From the NCBI GenBank assembly GCA_949152475.1, contig OX424562.1:19840209-19904208 (forward strand): 64,000 bases of DNA, in the 5' to 3' direction. Origin of the DNA: Terebella lapidaria (Eukaryota; Annelida; Polychaeta; Terebellida; Terebellidae). The notes below the pieces were generated by a model. The model was given only the letters and a program-made list of their open reading frames with translations. It had not been told where the DNA came from and ran no database searches. The position numbers and the translations under genes were made by a program. Of this stretch, positions 41,699 to 52,367 are shown one piece after another. How positions within the stretch are numbered: position 1 is the stretch's first letter; each line of letters starts with the position of its first letter.

Positions 41699-44600
41699 CT
41701 GCAAGAGTAGAAACAAAATATATTTGTAAATTTCAATTTTTAGCTGGAGGCAGTGAAGTAAATGTACATAATAATATTGTGTACATGGTCAGGGGCAGAT
41801 CCATGATTTGCATGAAGATGGGTGGGGGGAGGGGGGAAGCAGATGTAGAGAGGTGTATGAATGGTTCATTTCCCAGACGGGAGAGGGGGTTCAAACGTGG
41901 AACCCTTCAAGTTCAATAAAATATGTACCTGGTGACTCCAAAGTTCAATTTACCAAAACCTGATTGGAATCTTGGGTTTTCAACTCGATCAAAAAGGTCA
42001 AGTACTTAGCAAAACTTGACTGCCAACATGTAATATACATATACATGTACATACATGTATTTTGTGCATTGTACATGTACGGTACAACATTTACAAGAAA
42101 AAGGTACTTTAATTTCAAAGTTAATTTTCTTTCCCAGATTAAAGCTAAAGATTCCAAGGCGATTCTGAGGATATTGAGGGTATTACATATACAAACTGGC
42201 CAGCTCGCAATAAATAATATGCTTCTGAAGATGAGATGTGTCAGATGATAAAAATTAGCTTGTGTCACCAGTTCTTATCAGATAAAAAGTTTATCTATTA
42301 TGCTATCAGCAACTATGAAATCAAGTGCAGGAATGTCTCATTAATTCATATGTAAGTAAAAACATCATTGAGTGTATGAGCTCAAGGATATATATATCCT
42401 CTCGCTTGGGGGGAATTTTTGTATCATGAACTGCGTCATACTTAATTCATAATGAATTGCATGTGGGGTTTTACAAGTATGTGTTTAGGTGGGGGGAGGG
42501 GGGGGGGGGGGAGGGATTGCTTGAGTTGTCTTCATTAATCAAATGCAAGCATTTTACAGGTACTAGTATATATCTTTTGATTTAGTGCTATATATACCTA
42601 TATGTAGACTGGTATTTTCCTGTTTTTCAGACATGTAGTGGATAATATGTCATGCACTTGAGTATGATTGTCAGCGTGAGAACCTGGCCTGTTACATATT
42701 GTAACCTGTCAATGTCCACTGTATTGACTTTGCACATGTAAATAAACTCAGAATTGTACGAAAAAAAATGTTACAATTACATATATACCTGTACATCAAT
42801 GTGTAATTGTGTATATGTTTAAGAATTAATGTACAATTAATGTACAATTAATGAGTGTTTTAACAATGTGTAATTGTGTATATGTTTAAGAATTAATGTA
42901 CAATTAATGTACAATTAATGAGTGTTTTAACATTCTGTTAGTTTGATATATTTGAGTTTCATATAGATTCTGCATGTTTAATACAATAACACCAGAAGTC
43001 ATTTTGTTTCCACACGCAATATTACATATTACAAGGTCTACACAATAGTGTACTTGTAATAATAGAAAATATAACGATACAACCTGTTCACTGATAACAT
43101 TCCATGTAATGAAATGACACAGTGATCAAAACTAATATTAGATAGTAGACTGTATCCACCACCTTACAGGCGTATATCCAATCCCCAGACAAACTAAGCT
43201 AAAAGAATCACGATTTGACCTCTCAAGATCATCCAAAGTCAAAATCAAGGCCACTATTTTGAAGTACATAATTTTGACTTCCTGTAAGTACTTAATACTA
43301 ACATACAGTATCGATTTTGCAAAACCTCACTAGCCATGCGAATGCTACATGCTAGGCCGTGCGATTACGTGCGACTTGATGCTAGCATCAAATCGCATCA
43401 GGCGGCCGTCTTAGTTGAACAGGCGAGCATTGTCTCGCACAGATGCGCGCATCCTTTATTTCGGACGCAAGTAGTGACTTTAATATGAACTGAACTTAAA
43501 CACTGCATTTTCCCATTTGATCTACATGATACAGACTGTCTATAAACCACTCGACCATGTGTTTACAAGCATATGCGAGTATATAATGACCTTCACAAAA
43601 AAATGCGAGAGGTGAAATGCTTTTAGTGTGCCACAGTGCCAAGAAGCAATGCTAGCATCGAGGGATGCTCGCATACACAATGCTAGCATCAAATCGCATG
43701 ATGCTACATCAGGCGAAGTTGGGCGAACACTTGCTAAATGCCAGGTGTCCCGTGCTGGCATTTTGGTGAGGTTTTGCGAAATCGGTACTGTAGGCCCTAG
43801 ATCTGCAACCGATAATGCTCCATACCCATCTAAAAGTTTCGTTTATTATATTTGGTCATAAAAAAATGTCCGACCCTATGGACACGGACGATGACGCGGA
43901 TGCGGCATAACATGGCAAGAATCATAGTATCTCCAACTTGCCATCCGGAGATACAATAAAGATTCACAACTTTTGTAATACCGCATTAAAAGCATACATT
44001 AAGTTATTACCGGGTATATACACAGGTCAACTGCATGTTCATACTTCTTTAAACTACCTTTGTTAAAAAAAACTTTTTCGTGATGAGCAAATGCAAATGT
44101 TTATGGACACTAACCTGCCGGGATCGTGTGAAATGACGGCCTCCACCCCGATATTTTTCTTGTTGATTTCGTCGCAGACTTTCAGCATGTCAAGCTGGGA
44201 AAAAATACATCCCTTGGCGCCGTCGACACAGCAGTTACGGGACGGTACGCACTTCCGGTTGTCCAGTTTGTCGTAGCCGTCATTGTGTGCGAGTTGTTCT
44301 AGAGTCAGCTGTTTGGCGATCCCTGAAACTCCAACGTGAACCATCAGCTGGGAAGAGAGAATGGTAATCGTTAGCCAGTGTCATCATATGTACAGTACAA
44401 GTCATGTACGTGTACATACAACCAGACATGTATGATACAAAATAGTGTCTGCATGTATATCTTTTCATTTTCGTTTACAGTGTATAAATATTATTTAATC
44501 TAGTACCTACAGTATGTAGTATGTTTATATTATACAGTTTATATATACAAACCTTTGGGTGGTATTTCTTCCACAATTGCGGTGTTATTGACTTTACGTT

Positions 44601-45144
44601 TTCATAGTCTACGTCATTGTCTGGTATGGAGACGAGGTTGAAATCTTGCGGCTGCCAGGTGGAATCCAAACACTTGATGCTTTCTGAGCTGGCATTGATA
44701 ACATGGTTCCCGAATGGGCCGAAACCTGAGTGAAAATGATGGGGTACTGTATGTTGAACTGTCATGAGCATTGAATTGGATTAACTGATGGAAGGAAATT
44801 GACCAATTTATCTTTGTACAATCAAATCAATGTTCTACCAAGTGATTGTTGCAATATCACATCTACACGATCTACATGTACATGCACAAAGATGTCATTC
44901 CTTCATAGCAGTGACAAATTTCAGTACATAAAGTCTAAACTATTTCAATAATTTAGTACATTTGTACGTAATACAGTGCATATATTAATAAAAGTGAAAA
45001 AAAATACAGTAGGTTCAATAGACATGATAGAATGTAAGTAATAAAAAAAATATTTGATTTTTTTAAAATATAAAATGTTATACATGTATCTATACCTGTG
45101 AGGACGACAGTTGGTTTGTGAGGTACGTCAGAGTTGTCGCCCAT
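41536..45144 (-). CDS. PGPEP1: Pyroglutamyl-peptidase I, copy B
   Basis: Exons 45096-45144, 44553-44725, 44115-44347 and 41536-41698 join to 205 residues with exactly the intron phases of copy A. This is the more canonical paralogue: GFGPFG at 17-22, Glu91 in LTLE, Cys155 in YLCDF, His174 in AFIHVPP, and it keeps the NCCVDGAKG-type loop missing from copy A. The role is hydrolysis of N-terminal pyroglutamate from peptides in the cytosol. The C-terminus is five codons shorter than in copy A overall and ends LDAK. Intron 2 is only 205 bp. A CCGACAG acceptor lies upstream of the start codon, as in copy A. Confidence 0.93.
41699..44114 (-). other. PGPEP1-B intron 3
   Basis: 2416 bp, about twice copy A. 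It contains a 487-bp MITE (43305-43791), a G-rich run near 42488-42515 and a tandem duplication of about 67 bp around ATGTACAATTAATGTACAAT (42798-42930). Confidence 0.8.
43305..43791. mobile_element. MITE with GCTAGC-rich interior, complete copy
   Basis: Ends ACAGTATCGATTTTGCAAAA-CCTCAC and, reversed from the right, ACAGTACCGATTTCGCAAAA-CCTCAC form terminal inverted repeats. The interior repeats GATGCTAGCATC palindromes and CTCGCAT words. A second copy is at 56201-56668. No coding capacity and no obvious transposase family. Confidence 0.8.
44115..44347 (-). CDS. PGPEP1: PGPEP1-B exon 3 (catalytic Glu)
   Basis: Encodes LMVHVGVSGIAKQLTLEQLA, HNDGYDKLDNRKCVPS, NCCVDGAKG and VEAVISHDPGR. Glu91 lies in LTLE. 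Acceptor at 44348-44349, donor gttagt at 44114. Confidence 0.95.
44553..44725 (-). CDS. PGPEP1: PGPEP1-B exon 2 (GFGPFG motif)
   Basis: Encodes FGPFGNHVINASSESIKCL and ends in LWKKYHPK. Same 173-bp length as copy A. Acceptor CTCAG, donor gtttgt at 44552. Confidence 0.95.
45096..45144 (-). CDS. PGPEP1: PGPEP1-B exon 1 (start codon)
   Basis: ATG at 45144, encoding MGDNSDVPHKPTVVLT plus one base of Gly; donor gtatag. Start chosen by equality with copy A. The T-rich CCGACAG tract just upstream points to a spliced 5' UTR. Confidence 0.9.
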
Positions 45145-46375
45145 TTCGTCTCGATCTGTCGGCAGAAAAAGCAACTATGAGCCAGATATTCAACATGCAA
45201 TGTAACATGTGCAATGTAAATGTAGCGATTTGCCATCAGGTGTCAAACAGCCACGGGCTCGGGCAGCTTTCAGTATCGCTTGAGGAGATCTTAAGGAGTG
45301 ATAACACAATGGAACTATGCCAGCACAAAGTTTATATAATGCACATGTACATGTACGTGTATGAACTGGGGGATTTCTAGACAGTCAATATGTTAACATA
45401 CATTAAACCCAATATATGAACATAAGTACACATATAAGTTGAGGTATGCATTACTTTTTTCACATGTACACGTATCTGTATGCGCGTACATGTACGGTAG
45501 GTAACTAGAGTCAAAATTCAATAATTTTCCAGTGCATGAAATGTATATAATGAGGAAAGAGTCGAGTATGTTCAATAACATGTATACTTTTAAACTGTAC
45601 TGACAAAACAACTTTCTGATTACATTCCTTGTACTATAAACAACACAACAACAAAATCTTCACTCCTGCAAACTCGCCTGCATAAATTTACTTGCATGGA
45701 ACTCACTTGGCTTATGGCTTGTAATACATGTACATGTATCATGAATTTTCCTGCTTGGCTATTGGATGTGGTTGACGGCTTGACAGGAGTCAATGTTTAT
45801 ATATACATGTAAGTTGAGAAACCTGCTGACTTAATCCAATATCACAATACCCTGATACCAGGAACCTATTACATGTATAACAAGTTGACCACATATTATA
45901 TATACACATGTATACTCCCATAACAATTTACTTGTGCATGTATTTCCTTATTAACATTACAAATTCTACATGTACATGTATAATTTCTACTGAAATGCCT
46001 TTATGGTTTTAGCAGAATTTTTCTTTTTTTCTTCTTCCACCATTTTGGTTTCCAGATGATAACTTCAGATTGCCTTGATGTATCCTTGTCAAATTTTCAC
46101 CACTAGTCAAAAATGATATGTGGAAGAACCCTATTGTTTTTGAACCAGCTCCGAGGTCCATGAGGAAGAAATCAAGGCGGATTTTGAGACATGGTTTCCG
46201 GTTAATAACTCAAAAAACATTCAGGCAATGGTTGCCGAATTCTTCATGGAGTTTCACATACCACCAGGGAAGAACCCTATTGATTTTAGGATCGATCCGT
46301 CAAACGACCTATGATCTAGAGGTCGAACTGATTTTTTGTCAATCCATCCTTGAGGCTTTCATGCATACATTGTAT
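45145..46375. other. Upstream region of PGPEP1-B, nothing coding recognised
   Basis: Many ACATGTACATGTA words. Near 46122 and 46268 the word GGAAGAACCCTATTG recurs about 146 bp apart, part of the tandem repeat into which the LTR element inserted. A promoter for PGPEP1-B is expected here, but no TATA box stands out. Confidence 0.5.
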
Positions 46376-46498
46376 CTCAGAAACAGTGCATCGTAAAGTG
46401 AAACGGACGTTATTTTCGGACTCGTCACCCTAGACAAACATGTCTAAGGGGTATTATGGATGAACATTGACCTTGACCTGTAATTTTTTTACCTGTAA
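46376..46498 (+). repeat. ~136-bp satellite unit on the left of the LTR element
   Basis: Contains CGTAAAGTGAAACGGACGTT, then ACAAACATGTCTAAGGGGTA and GACCTTGACCTGTAA. The unit resumes to the right of the element at 54678, so the retrotransposon split this array. Confidence 0.82.
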
Positions 46499-46502
46499 CC
46501 TG

Positions 46503-47397
46503 TGTAACAAAACCATGCAACTGCCGCGCTGAAACGTTCGTTAGGAACGGTCACGTGATCTACAAAGTCCACTTGCGAAGACACCGTTCGCGGAAGAACC
46601 GTTCACGGAAGCACGATTGCGGAAGCATCATCAGCGGAAGCATCGTTCGCGGAAGAACCGTTCGCGGAAGCACGATTGCGGAAGCATCATCAGCGGAAGC
46701 ATCAGTCGCGGAAGCACCGTTCGCGGAAGAGGAGCCTTCGCGGAAGAACCGTTCGCGGACGCAGTCTTCACCACGTGGAGAAGAGTGCGGAAGATACGTT
46801 CGCAGACGAAGATGCGCGCGCAGCCACCCTGGCTATATAAGGGAGAGCGGACGGCCGCTCTGAGAGCACTGCAACAGCGACATCGACCGTGGGGAGATCG
46901 TCACCGCCACAGCCAAGGGACTCGACGAACTCCGTGCGGACGACTCCTTCTTCAGGGCCTTAGAGTCAACTGGGATTAGACCGACTACCTGGAGAAACCA
47001 TTCGACTAAACGGGACGGGAAACTTCAACGGGAAGGGACAGAGAGACGCCGCCGGCTAAGAACTCTTTTTAGTTGTGCCCTCGTGCACTATTTATTTTTG
47101 AAATGTGATCATACAGTGCTCCATGTCTGAACTTCATATCTGTACGTCACGTGGGTGACCAGCCATACAATTGTAAGTTGATTTGATGTATATAAATCTT
47201 CAATTTATTTACATCTGAGTTGCTTCTTGCCTAAGTGAAGCCGGTAAGCTACGGAGTGATGATACACCAGCGTTGGGGAACGCCAGATTAGTGACGGCTC
47301 TCGAATCACAACGAGCGGGAGTTACATAAAGTCTATACGATCAGAGAAACCAGGTTTTTTGGGCCACACCGAAAACAAGTCATTACCAAACGTCACA
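46503..47397 (+). repeat. 5' LTR, 895 bp
   Basis: Starts TGTAACAAAACC and ends CGTCACA. U3 holds an array of TTCGCGGAAG-like words (about 46585-46770) followed by TATATAA at 46834-46840 in a GC-rich context. A second TATATAAAT lies near 47187. Compared with the 3' LTR it carries an extra 19 bp that includes the upstream TATA box. Confidence 0.93.
46834..46840 (+). promoter_or_regulatory. TATA box of the 5' LTR
   Basis: CTATATAAGG about 65-80 bp behind the TTCGCGGAA array. The corresponding place in the 3' LTR is deleted (junction at about 54124/54125). Confidence 0.65.
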
Positions 47398-47400
47398 ACT

Positions 47401-47418
47401 TGGAGCACGTGACCAGGA
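47401..47418 (+). other. Primer-binding site of the LTR element
   Basis: TGGAGCACGTGACCAGGA starts four bases after the 5' LTR end. The TGG start pairs with a tRNA CCA terminus; the tRNA identity was not determined. Confidence 0.55.
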
Positions 47419-47461
47419 TCCCCGAGGGTCTACTGCCAGGGAACGAACCTCAGCATCACTC

Positions 47462-48200
47462 ATGTCCGGCGAAAACGACGAAACTGCCCCAGGGAAGACA
47501 GGAGGTGAAGAGGAAGACTCTTCACGGACGGCCTCACTTGCGGACGAGGAAGACAGCGGTTCGCGGAAGCCGACCTTTGCGGAAGAGGGAGACGACCGTT
47601 CGCGGAAGACGTTCGCGGAAGACGACCGTTCGCGGAAGACGTTCGCGGACGACAACCGTTGGCGGAAGACGACCTTGGCGGAAGAGGCCGACGACCGTTC
47701 GCGGAAGACAACGTTCACGGAAGACGACCGTTCGCGGAAGAGCAGCTTCACAGCCAGGGGTAGACGGGACGTTTCGACGAGTGAGGAGCAACCAGGGAGG
47801 TCGAGACCTTCCATGGGCCAGTCGGCTAGTCAACAGAGACCCCGGAGCCAGACACCCGACAACCGTTTTCTTTTCAGACACGACTCTGGGTGGCAGCACG
47901 ATCGAGACAGGGAGAGGTCAACCTACCTTGAGAGCGTTAGGAGGGGCCCCGAGTTCCGACGAGTGCTGGGACCGGAGTACGTCAATCTGGACGGGGAGGA
48001 CGGCGAAATCTGGGCGAGGAGGGATCGGCTACAGCTACCGGAGCAGAGTCCAAGTGTGGCACCTCCAGAGAATGCAGCATTGAGACGGCTTTGGGACCAG
48101 TCCCAGCAGCAGTCTGGTGCAACAGGGCAGCGGTCTGGTGTGACGAGTCGACAAACGGGAGTGACTGGAGGACGGGTTACTTGGGCTCCGACCCAAGAGA
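47462..48200 (+). CDS. Gag N-terminal region, repeat-rich, in a different frame from the capsid part
   Basis: ATG at 47462 is the first long frame after the primer site. The product is low-complexity, with many copies of R-S-R-K-T-F-A-E-D, the translation of CGTTCGCGGAAGACG-type DNA units. The frame itself continues to 49057, but from about 48180 the neighbouring frame gives the more regular protein and leads into the capsid domain. A frame change near 48.1-48.2 kb is therefore likely, either a mutation or recoding; the exact point is not visible. Disordered, arginine-rich N-termini would suit RNA or DNA binding. Confidence 0.5.
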
Positions 48201-49983
48201 GCAGCTCGAGAGGGAGAGGACTTTTCGCGGACGAGAGGCATTCTTCGGCGACAGGGACGCTTGCAGCCGGGGATCCTTCGTGGATGAACGGGCTCGTGGG
48301 CGAGGGGGAGTCTTTGGTGACGAGGACGCTTGTGACCGGGGAGGGCCCTTCGCGGACGACCACGTTCGCGGACCAGGACGACTCGCGGAAGAGAGTGTTC
48401 GCGGAAGAGAGGAGTCTTCACCCAGACGGCGGCTCGACGAAAGGAGTGATCCAGGCGACCAATCTTCCTTTCCAGTTTTTCAGAGTAGACGGGGAAGACC
48501 ATTCGCGGATGAGCCGGTTCGCGGAGGACTCGCGGAAGATGGCGTTCGCGGACGTACATCTTTTGTGGAGGGACGTCTCCGAGACATCTTGGCGGACGAG
48601 CCCGTTCGCGGAAGACTCGCGGAAGACGGCGTTCGCGGAAGAGGCCTGTTCGCGGAAGAACTTCTTCGGGAGCTGTTGGCGGAGGAGTCCGTTCGCGGAA
48701 GGTTCGCGAAAGACAGTGTTCGCGGAAGGTTCGCGGAAGACAGTGTTCGCGGAAGAGAGAGGTCTTCACCCAGTCGACAACCGAGACAGCCAGCCTCCTG
48801 GAGAAATCCAGCTTCTATTTCAGTCACCCAGGGAGGCCGGAGACAGCACCCTTTCTCATCATCGGGCGATGAGGGGCCTTCATCTGATGGAGGGACCGAC
48901 AGCAGCCATGGTTACCCAGGACGGGGGAGGAGACCACCGAGGCGGGGACCGCCGCTGCACCGACGAAGCCCTAGGCCGAGACGGAGGCAGGAGGACTCGT
49001 CGTCCGAGGACAGCACAGCCTGGAATCAGAACGGCAGAAGGAACCGGAAGATGCTGACCCCTGACAAGTTCGATGGGACTTCCATAGAGTGGCCGGTGTA
49101 CCGGGCCCACTTTGACGTCATCGCAGAGGTCAACGGATGGAGCAAGCGGGAACAGGGCGTCTACTTAGCCGGGAGCTTGACAGGAGAGGCGCGACGAATG
49201 CTGACCAGCCTGAGTCCTGCAGACCGGAGGGACATCGACGTTCTGACCGACAAGCTGACCCTACGATTCGACCCTGACTGTCAGGAGGAGTCCTACAAGG
49301 CGACCTTGGGACAGAGAACCCGCAGGAAGGCAGAGACACCCCAGCAGTACGGCTATGAGTTGCAGCGACTGGCCGGCCGTGGTTATCCGGATCTGAACTC
49401 CGCAGCTCAGGAGGCTATCGCCTTAGACCACTTCTGGAAGGGCCATCCAGATGGGGACATGAAGGTGATGGCGCTCATGAGGAAGATGAAGACCATGGAG
49501 GAGGCCATAGCGTTCGTGACCCAGTACGAATGTGTCAAACCCAAGCCTGGGAAGCCGGTGATGTCCATAGAGTCGGAGGACTCCGAGCCAGCTCTAGGAC
49601 GGGTCCTACAGCTATTAAAGAACCAGCAGGGAGGCGAGATTACCACCAGTGGGCAGCAGAGCAACCAGCCGAACGTAGCGGGTCTACCCAGACTTCCCTA
49701 CTTCAAGGGGCTCTTTGAGAGCCAAGACAGGAAGCTGGATCGACTAATCGAGCTGTGTGAGCAGGTGCTATCCATCAATCCGAGGGCCGCCACTGCTGAG
49801 AACAAGGGACCAAGCGCTAGGCCGGGACCAGATGACTGTTGGTACTGTGGGAAGCCGGGTCATCGGAAGTACCAGTGTCCAGATCGGCCGCCACCTCGGA
49901 CCAAGGAGGAGCGCTTGAGTCGACTAATCGAGGAGATTGGTGAGCGGAACAGTTTGACAGACGAGGAGTCGGAAAACCAGTAG
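48091..49983 (+). CDS. Gag (capsid domain and CCHC zinc knuckle)
   Basis: The 630-codon frame has an arginine- and FAED/VRGR-rich first part to about residue 250. A retrotransposon Gag domain follows (about residues 320-490), with FDGTSIEWPVYRAHFD, then RTRRKAETPQQYGYELQRLA. A CX2CX4HX4C knuckle is encoded at 49837-49878 (C-WY-C-GKPG-H-RKYQ-C). Gag packs the element's RNA into particles; the knuckle binds the RNA. The ATG at 48091 may not be the true start because the upstream frame at 47462 probably supplies the N-terminus. The stop is TAG at 49981. The FDGT-W capsid start and single knuckle fit Ty3/gypsy elements. Confidence 0.88.
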   Translation: MGPVPAAVWCNRAAVWCDESTNGSDWRTGYLGSDPREQLERERTFRGREAFFGDRDACSRGSFVDERARGRGGVFGDEDACDRGGPFADDHVRGPGRLAEESVRGREESSPRRRLDERSDPGDQSSFPVFQSRRGRPFADEPVRGGLAEDGVRGRTSFVEGRLRDILADEPVRGRLAEDGVRGRGLFAEELLRELLAEESVRGRFAKDSVRGRFAEDSVRGRERSSPSRQPRQPASWRNPASISVTQGGRRQHPFSSSGDEGPSSDGGTDSSHGYPGRGRRPPRRGPPLHRRSPRPRRRQEDSSSEDSTAWNQNGRRNRKMLTPDKFDGTSIEWPVYRAHFDVIAEVNGWSKREQGVYLAGSLTGEARRMLTSLSPADRRDIDVLTDKLTLRFDPDCQEESYKATLGQRTRRKAETPQQYGYELQRLAGRGYPDLNSAAQEAIALDHFWKGHPDGDMKVMALMRKMKTMEEAIAFVTQYECVKPKPGKPVMSIESEDSEPALGRVLQLLKNQQGGEITTSGQQSNQPNVAGLPRLPYFKGLFESQDRKLDRLIELCEQVLSINPRAATAENKGPSARPGPDDCWYCGKPGHRKYQCPDRPPPRTKEERLSRLIEEIGERNSLTDEESENQ

Positions 49984-50006
49984 GGCTCATACCAGCCCCC
50001 AACCGT

Positions 50007-51740
50007 ATGGGCCATTGGCAGGTGTGTGCACGGCTTCACAGGCGAGAAGCTCGACGAAGACGTGAAGAACACATTGCCAGGGGGGAATTTTTAGTTTCAC
50101 AGATTTTTAATAGGTTTTTCCGGTGTGCATCCGAAGTGACTGGATGGGCGCAGGAGGAGCTCGAGGATCGAATTCTCGACTATTTGGAGGGCAAGCCTGT
50201 CAACACAGACGGGAGTGCCAATGTACAGCAAACCGATGGAGCCGTGGAGCGTCTAATGCCCCGCGGAGACGTCAAGGAAATGCAGACCGATGGAGCCGTG
50301 GAGCGTCTAATGACCCGCGGAGACGTCGACGAAATGCAGACCGATGGAGCCGTGGAGCGTCTGGGGACCCACGGAGACATCAACGAGGTTTCTGCTAGCA
50401 GCAAGGAGAACCAACAGGTTACAACCTTGAGGGTGGAGGCTGCGAAACAGCAGGGACCCCCCTATGCAACTGAACCACAAGCGGCCGTGAAAGAGGAGAC
50501 GGAGGGCCGGTGGAGCGGAATGACCAAGGGGCCAGCGCAGCAGCTATTGCTGGTGGACGACTCATTACTTATCCGGAGCGGCGGTTCCGAGGGGAGTGAT
50601 TCCCTTAAGACTGACAGAGAGGACCAGGGTGGTGCATCACTGTGGGTGGACGACTCAGTACTTATCCAGGGCGGCGTCCCTGAGGAGAGTGGCAGCTCTC
50701 TTAAGATTGACAGAAATGGCCAGGTGGTGTCGCTGTCAGCCGGTGCCCGAGGCACATTGGCGTGGTATGCGGCGTGCCACGTTATGGGGAAGGCGACTCG
50801 TATGTTGGTGGACACGGGTGCCTCTTCCACCGTTCTGGACGAGTGTCTCTTCGACCAAATGGATGACGAACATAAAGCAATGATAAGGCAGACGAGAATA
50901 AGGTTACGGGCAGCAACCGGAGACTACTTACAGGTTCAAGGAGAGATGACAGTTCAACTTCTACTGGGCACACGACTCGTGTCGGCAGACGTACTGGTAG
51001 CCAAACTAGGGATCCCGGGAGTGTTGGGGCTTGATGTACTTCAACAGATTGGGGGACAGCTGGATCTGCGTAAGGGCGAGTGGCAGGTGGGCGACACTAC
51101 CGTAGTGATGAGCTCGGGCCACGAGGACGCCGTCTACACACTGGTGACGGAGGAGACGGTCGTCTTGCCACCCTTTTCAGAGATGATGGTGGACCTCAAG
51201 CTGACAGGAAGTGAGGGAGGAGTTCCGAAGGCCGGCCTCGTGCAGTCCGCAAGAGAGCCGTTGGAGGACGACCCCCTCGTAGTGGGACGAGCCCTGGTAC
51301 GACCCCGAGGACGCCTGGTACCGGTGGTACTTCTGAACGCCGGCGCTGGAGCTTGCACTGTGCTGATGGGGACCATCCTAGCCGAGCTTCACGGAATAGA
51401 GGCCGTGATCGACCTAGGATTTCGTCCCGATGGAGGGAAAACAACCCAGAATGAACCTAAAAGGGAACAGTGGTACCGGGAGGAGCGCGGGAGGGAGCAT
51501 GAGCCCCTTACACCAAACTCCACCAAGTGGCGGAACCGGACGCCTGAGCAGCCCGAAACCAGAGTGCACGCCATGCACGCAGAATCGTCGACGAAGACAC
51601 CAGAGTGCCCGGAGCATCTAAAACCGCTCCTGGAGGGAATGCATCCGGACTTGACGGAGAAGGAGGTGGAGGTCGTCAGCTGTGTCAACAACCGCCGTCT
51701 AAATGAAGTCACCCGGAAGGATGCGTACCCTCCGCCTTGA
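50007..51740 (+). CDS. Pol remnant: retropepsin and truncated start of reverse transcriptase
   Basis: Follows Gag in the -1 frame after a 23-bp gap. The first ~120 residues hold three tandem copies of an 18-20 residue repeat with TDGAVERLM (50230-50380). A retropepsin domain follows with MLVDTGASST (catalytic Asp in DTGA at 50811) and the matching GLDVLQ second-lobe motif. The frame then reaches NNRRLNEVTRKDAYP, the usual first block of reverse transcriptase, and ends in a stop at 51738-51740. None of the polymerase catalytic core is present downstream, so this is a broken pol. Confidence 0.85.
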   Translation: MGHWQVCARLHRREARRRREEHIARGEFLVSQIFNRFFRCASEVTGWAQEELEDRILDYLEGKPVNTDGSANVQQTDGAVERLMPRGDVKEMQTDGAVERLMTRGDVDEMQTDGAVERLGTHGDINEVSASSKENQQVTTLRVEAAKQQGPPYATEPQAAVKEETEGRWSGMTKGPAQQLLLVDDSLLIRSGGSEGSDSLKTDREDQGGASLWVDDSVLIQGGVPEESGSSLKIDRNGQVVSLSAGARGTLAWYAACHVMGKATRMLVDTGASSTVLDECLFDQMDDEHKAMIRQTRIRLRAATGDYLQVQGEMTVQLLLGTRLVSADVLVAKLGIPGVLGLDVLQQIGGQLDLRKGEWQVGDTTVVMSSGHEDAVYTLVTEETVVLPPFSEMMVDLKLTGSEGGVPKAGLVQSAREPLEDDPLVVGRALVRPRGRLVPVVLLNAGAGACTVLMGTILAELHGIEAVIDLGFRPDGGKTTQNEPKREQWYREERGREHEPLTPNSTKWRNRTPEQPETRVHAMHAESSTKTPECPEHLKPLLEGMHPDLTEKEVEVVSCVNNRRLNEVTRKDAYPPP

Positions 51741-52360
51741 GTCGACGAAAGATTTTACATCTTATCAGAAGGACGACGGAGATGGAGTTCGACAACCATT
51801 GGAGCGAGGCTCATCAGCAGGTGTTCGAGGCGCTGCGTCAACCTCTGACCGAGCGCCCCCTGCTGGTGTACCCTGATATGAAGCATAGCAAGACCCAAAG
51901 GAGAAGAGGAGGCCTGTCCGACTCAGGAGGACTTCTCTGATGAGGATCTGCTTCCACCGATCAGCGGAGAAGGATGGAGCCCAGGAGGACCTCAAGTCAA
52001 CATCGTATTGGAGGTCCCTGTTGAGCCCTTGATGGAAGATCACTATTGCGGAGATGGAGTCGGGATATTCCAGATCTGGGAGGTGCGCCGCCAGGAGGAC
52101 CCGAGGACGACTGCAGAGCTGACCGAGGAGTCCCTACCTGAAGACCGGAGCCCCCCACGACCGGTGAGCCATCGGCTAGAAAGGGTGGCGATGGATATTC
52201 TGGAGCCCGGGACCATCGACAATATAAAAAGGTGCTGGTTTACCCCTGAAACCGACGCCTGGATACCCAATCCGGACGATGTGACCCCAGTCCGGACCCC
52301 CAGTGATGACGAGGGACGAGTGGAAAACGGCGGGAATGCAGTCCAAACGATGTAAACGAC
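51741..52360 (+). pseudogene. Remnants of RNase H start and integrase linker
   Basis: Near 51781-51880 one frame reads NHWSEAHQQVFEALRQPLTE and then LLVYPDM, the region where gypsy pol enters RNase H. At about 52100-52215 another frame reads HRLERVAMDILEP, resembling the start of the integrase core. Everything normally between and after these is missing, consistent with two or more internal deletions. Frames change between the pieces. Confidence 0.65.
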
Positions 52361-52367
52361 GACGGGA

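Noticed and set aside
46118..46396. 92-codon frame upstream of the LTR element
   Set aside because: It contains the repeated GGAAGAACCCTATTG satellite word and shows no family resemblance.
46555..46979. Small proteins encoded in the 5' LTR
   Set aside because: The frames translate the TTCGCGGAAG promoter array; they recur in the 3' LTR and end at its borders.
47383..48769. Long - strand frames across Gag
   Set aside because: Mirror frames of the GC-rich repeat; the + strand has the capsid domain, zinc knuckle and LTR order.
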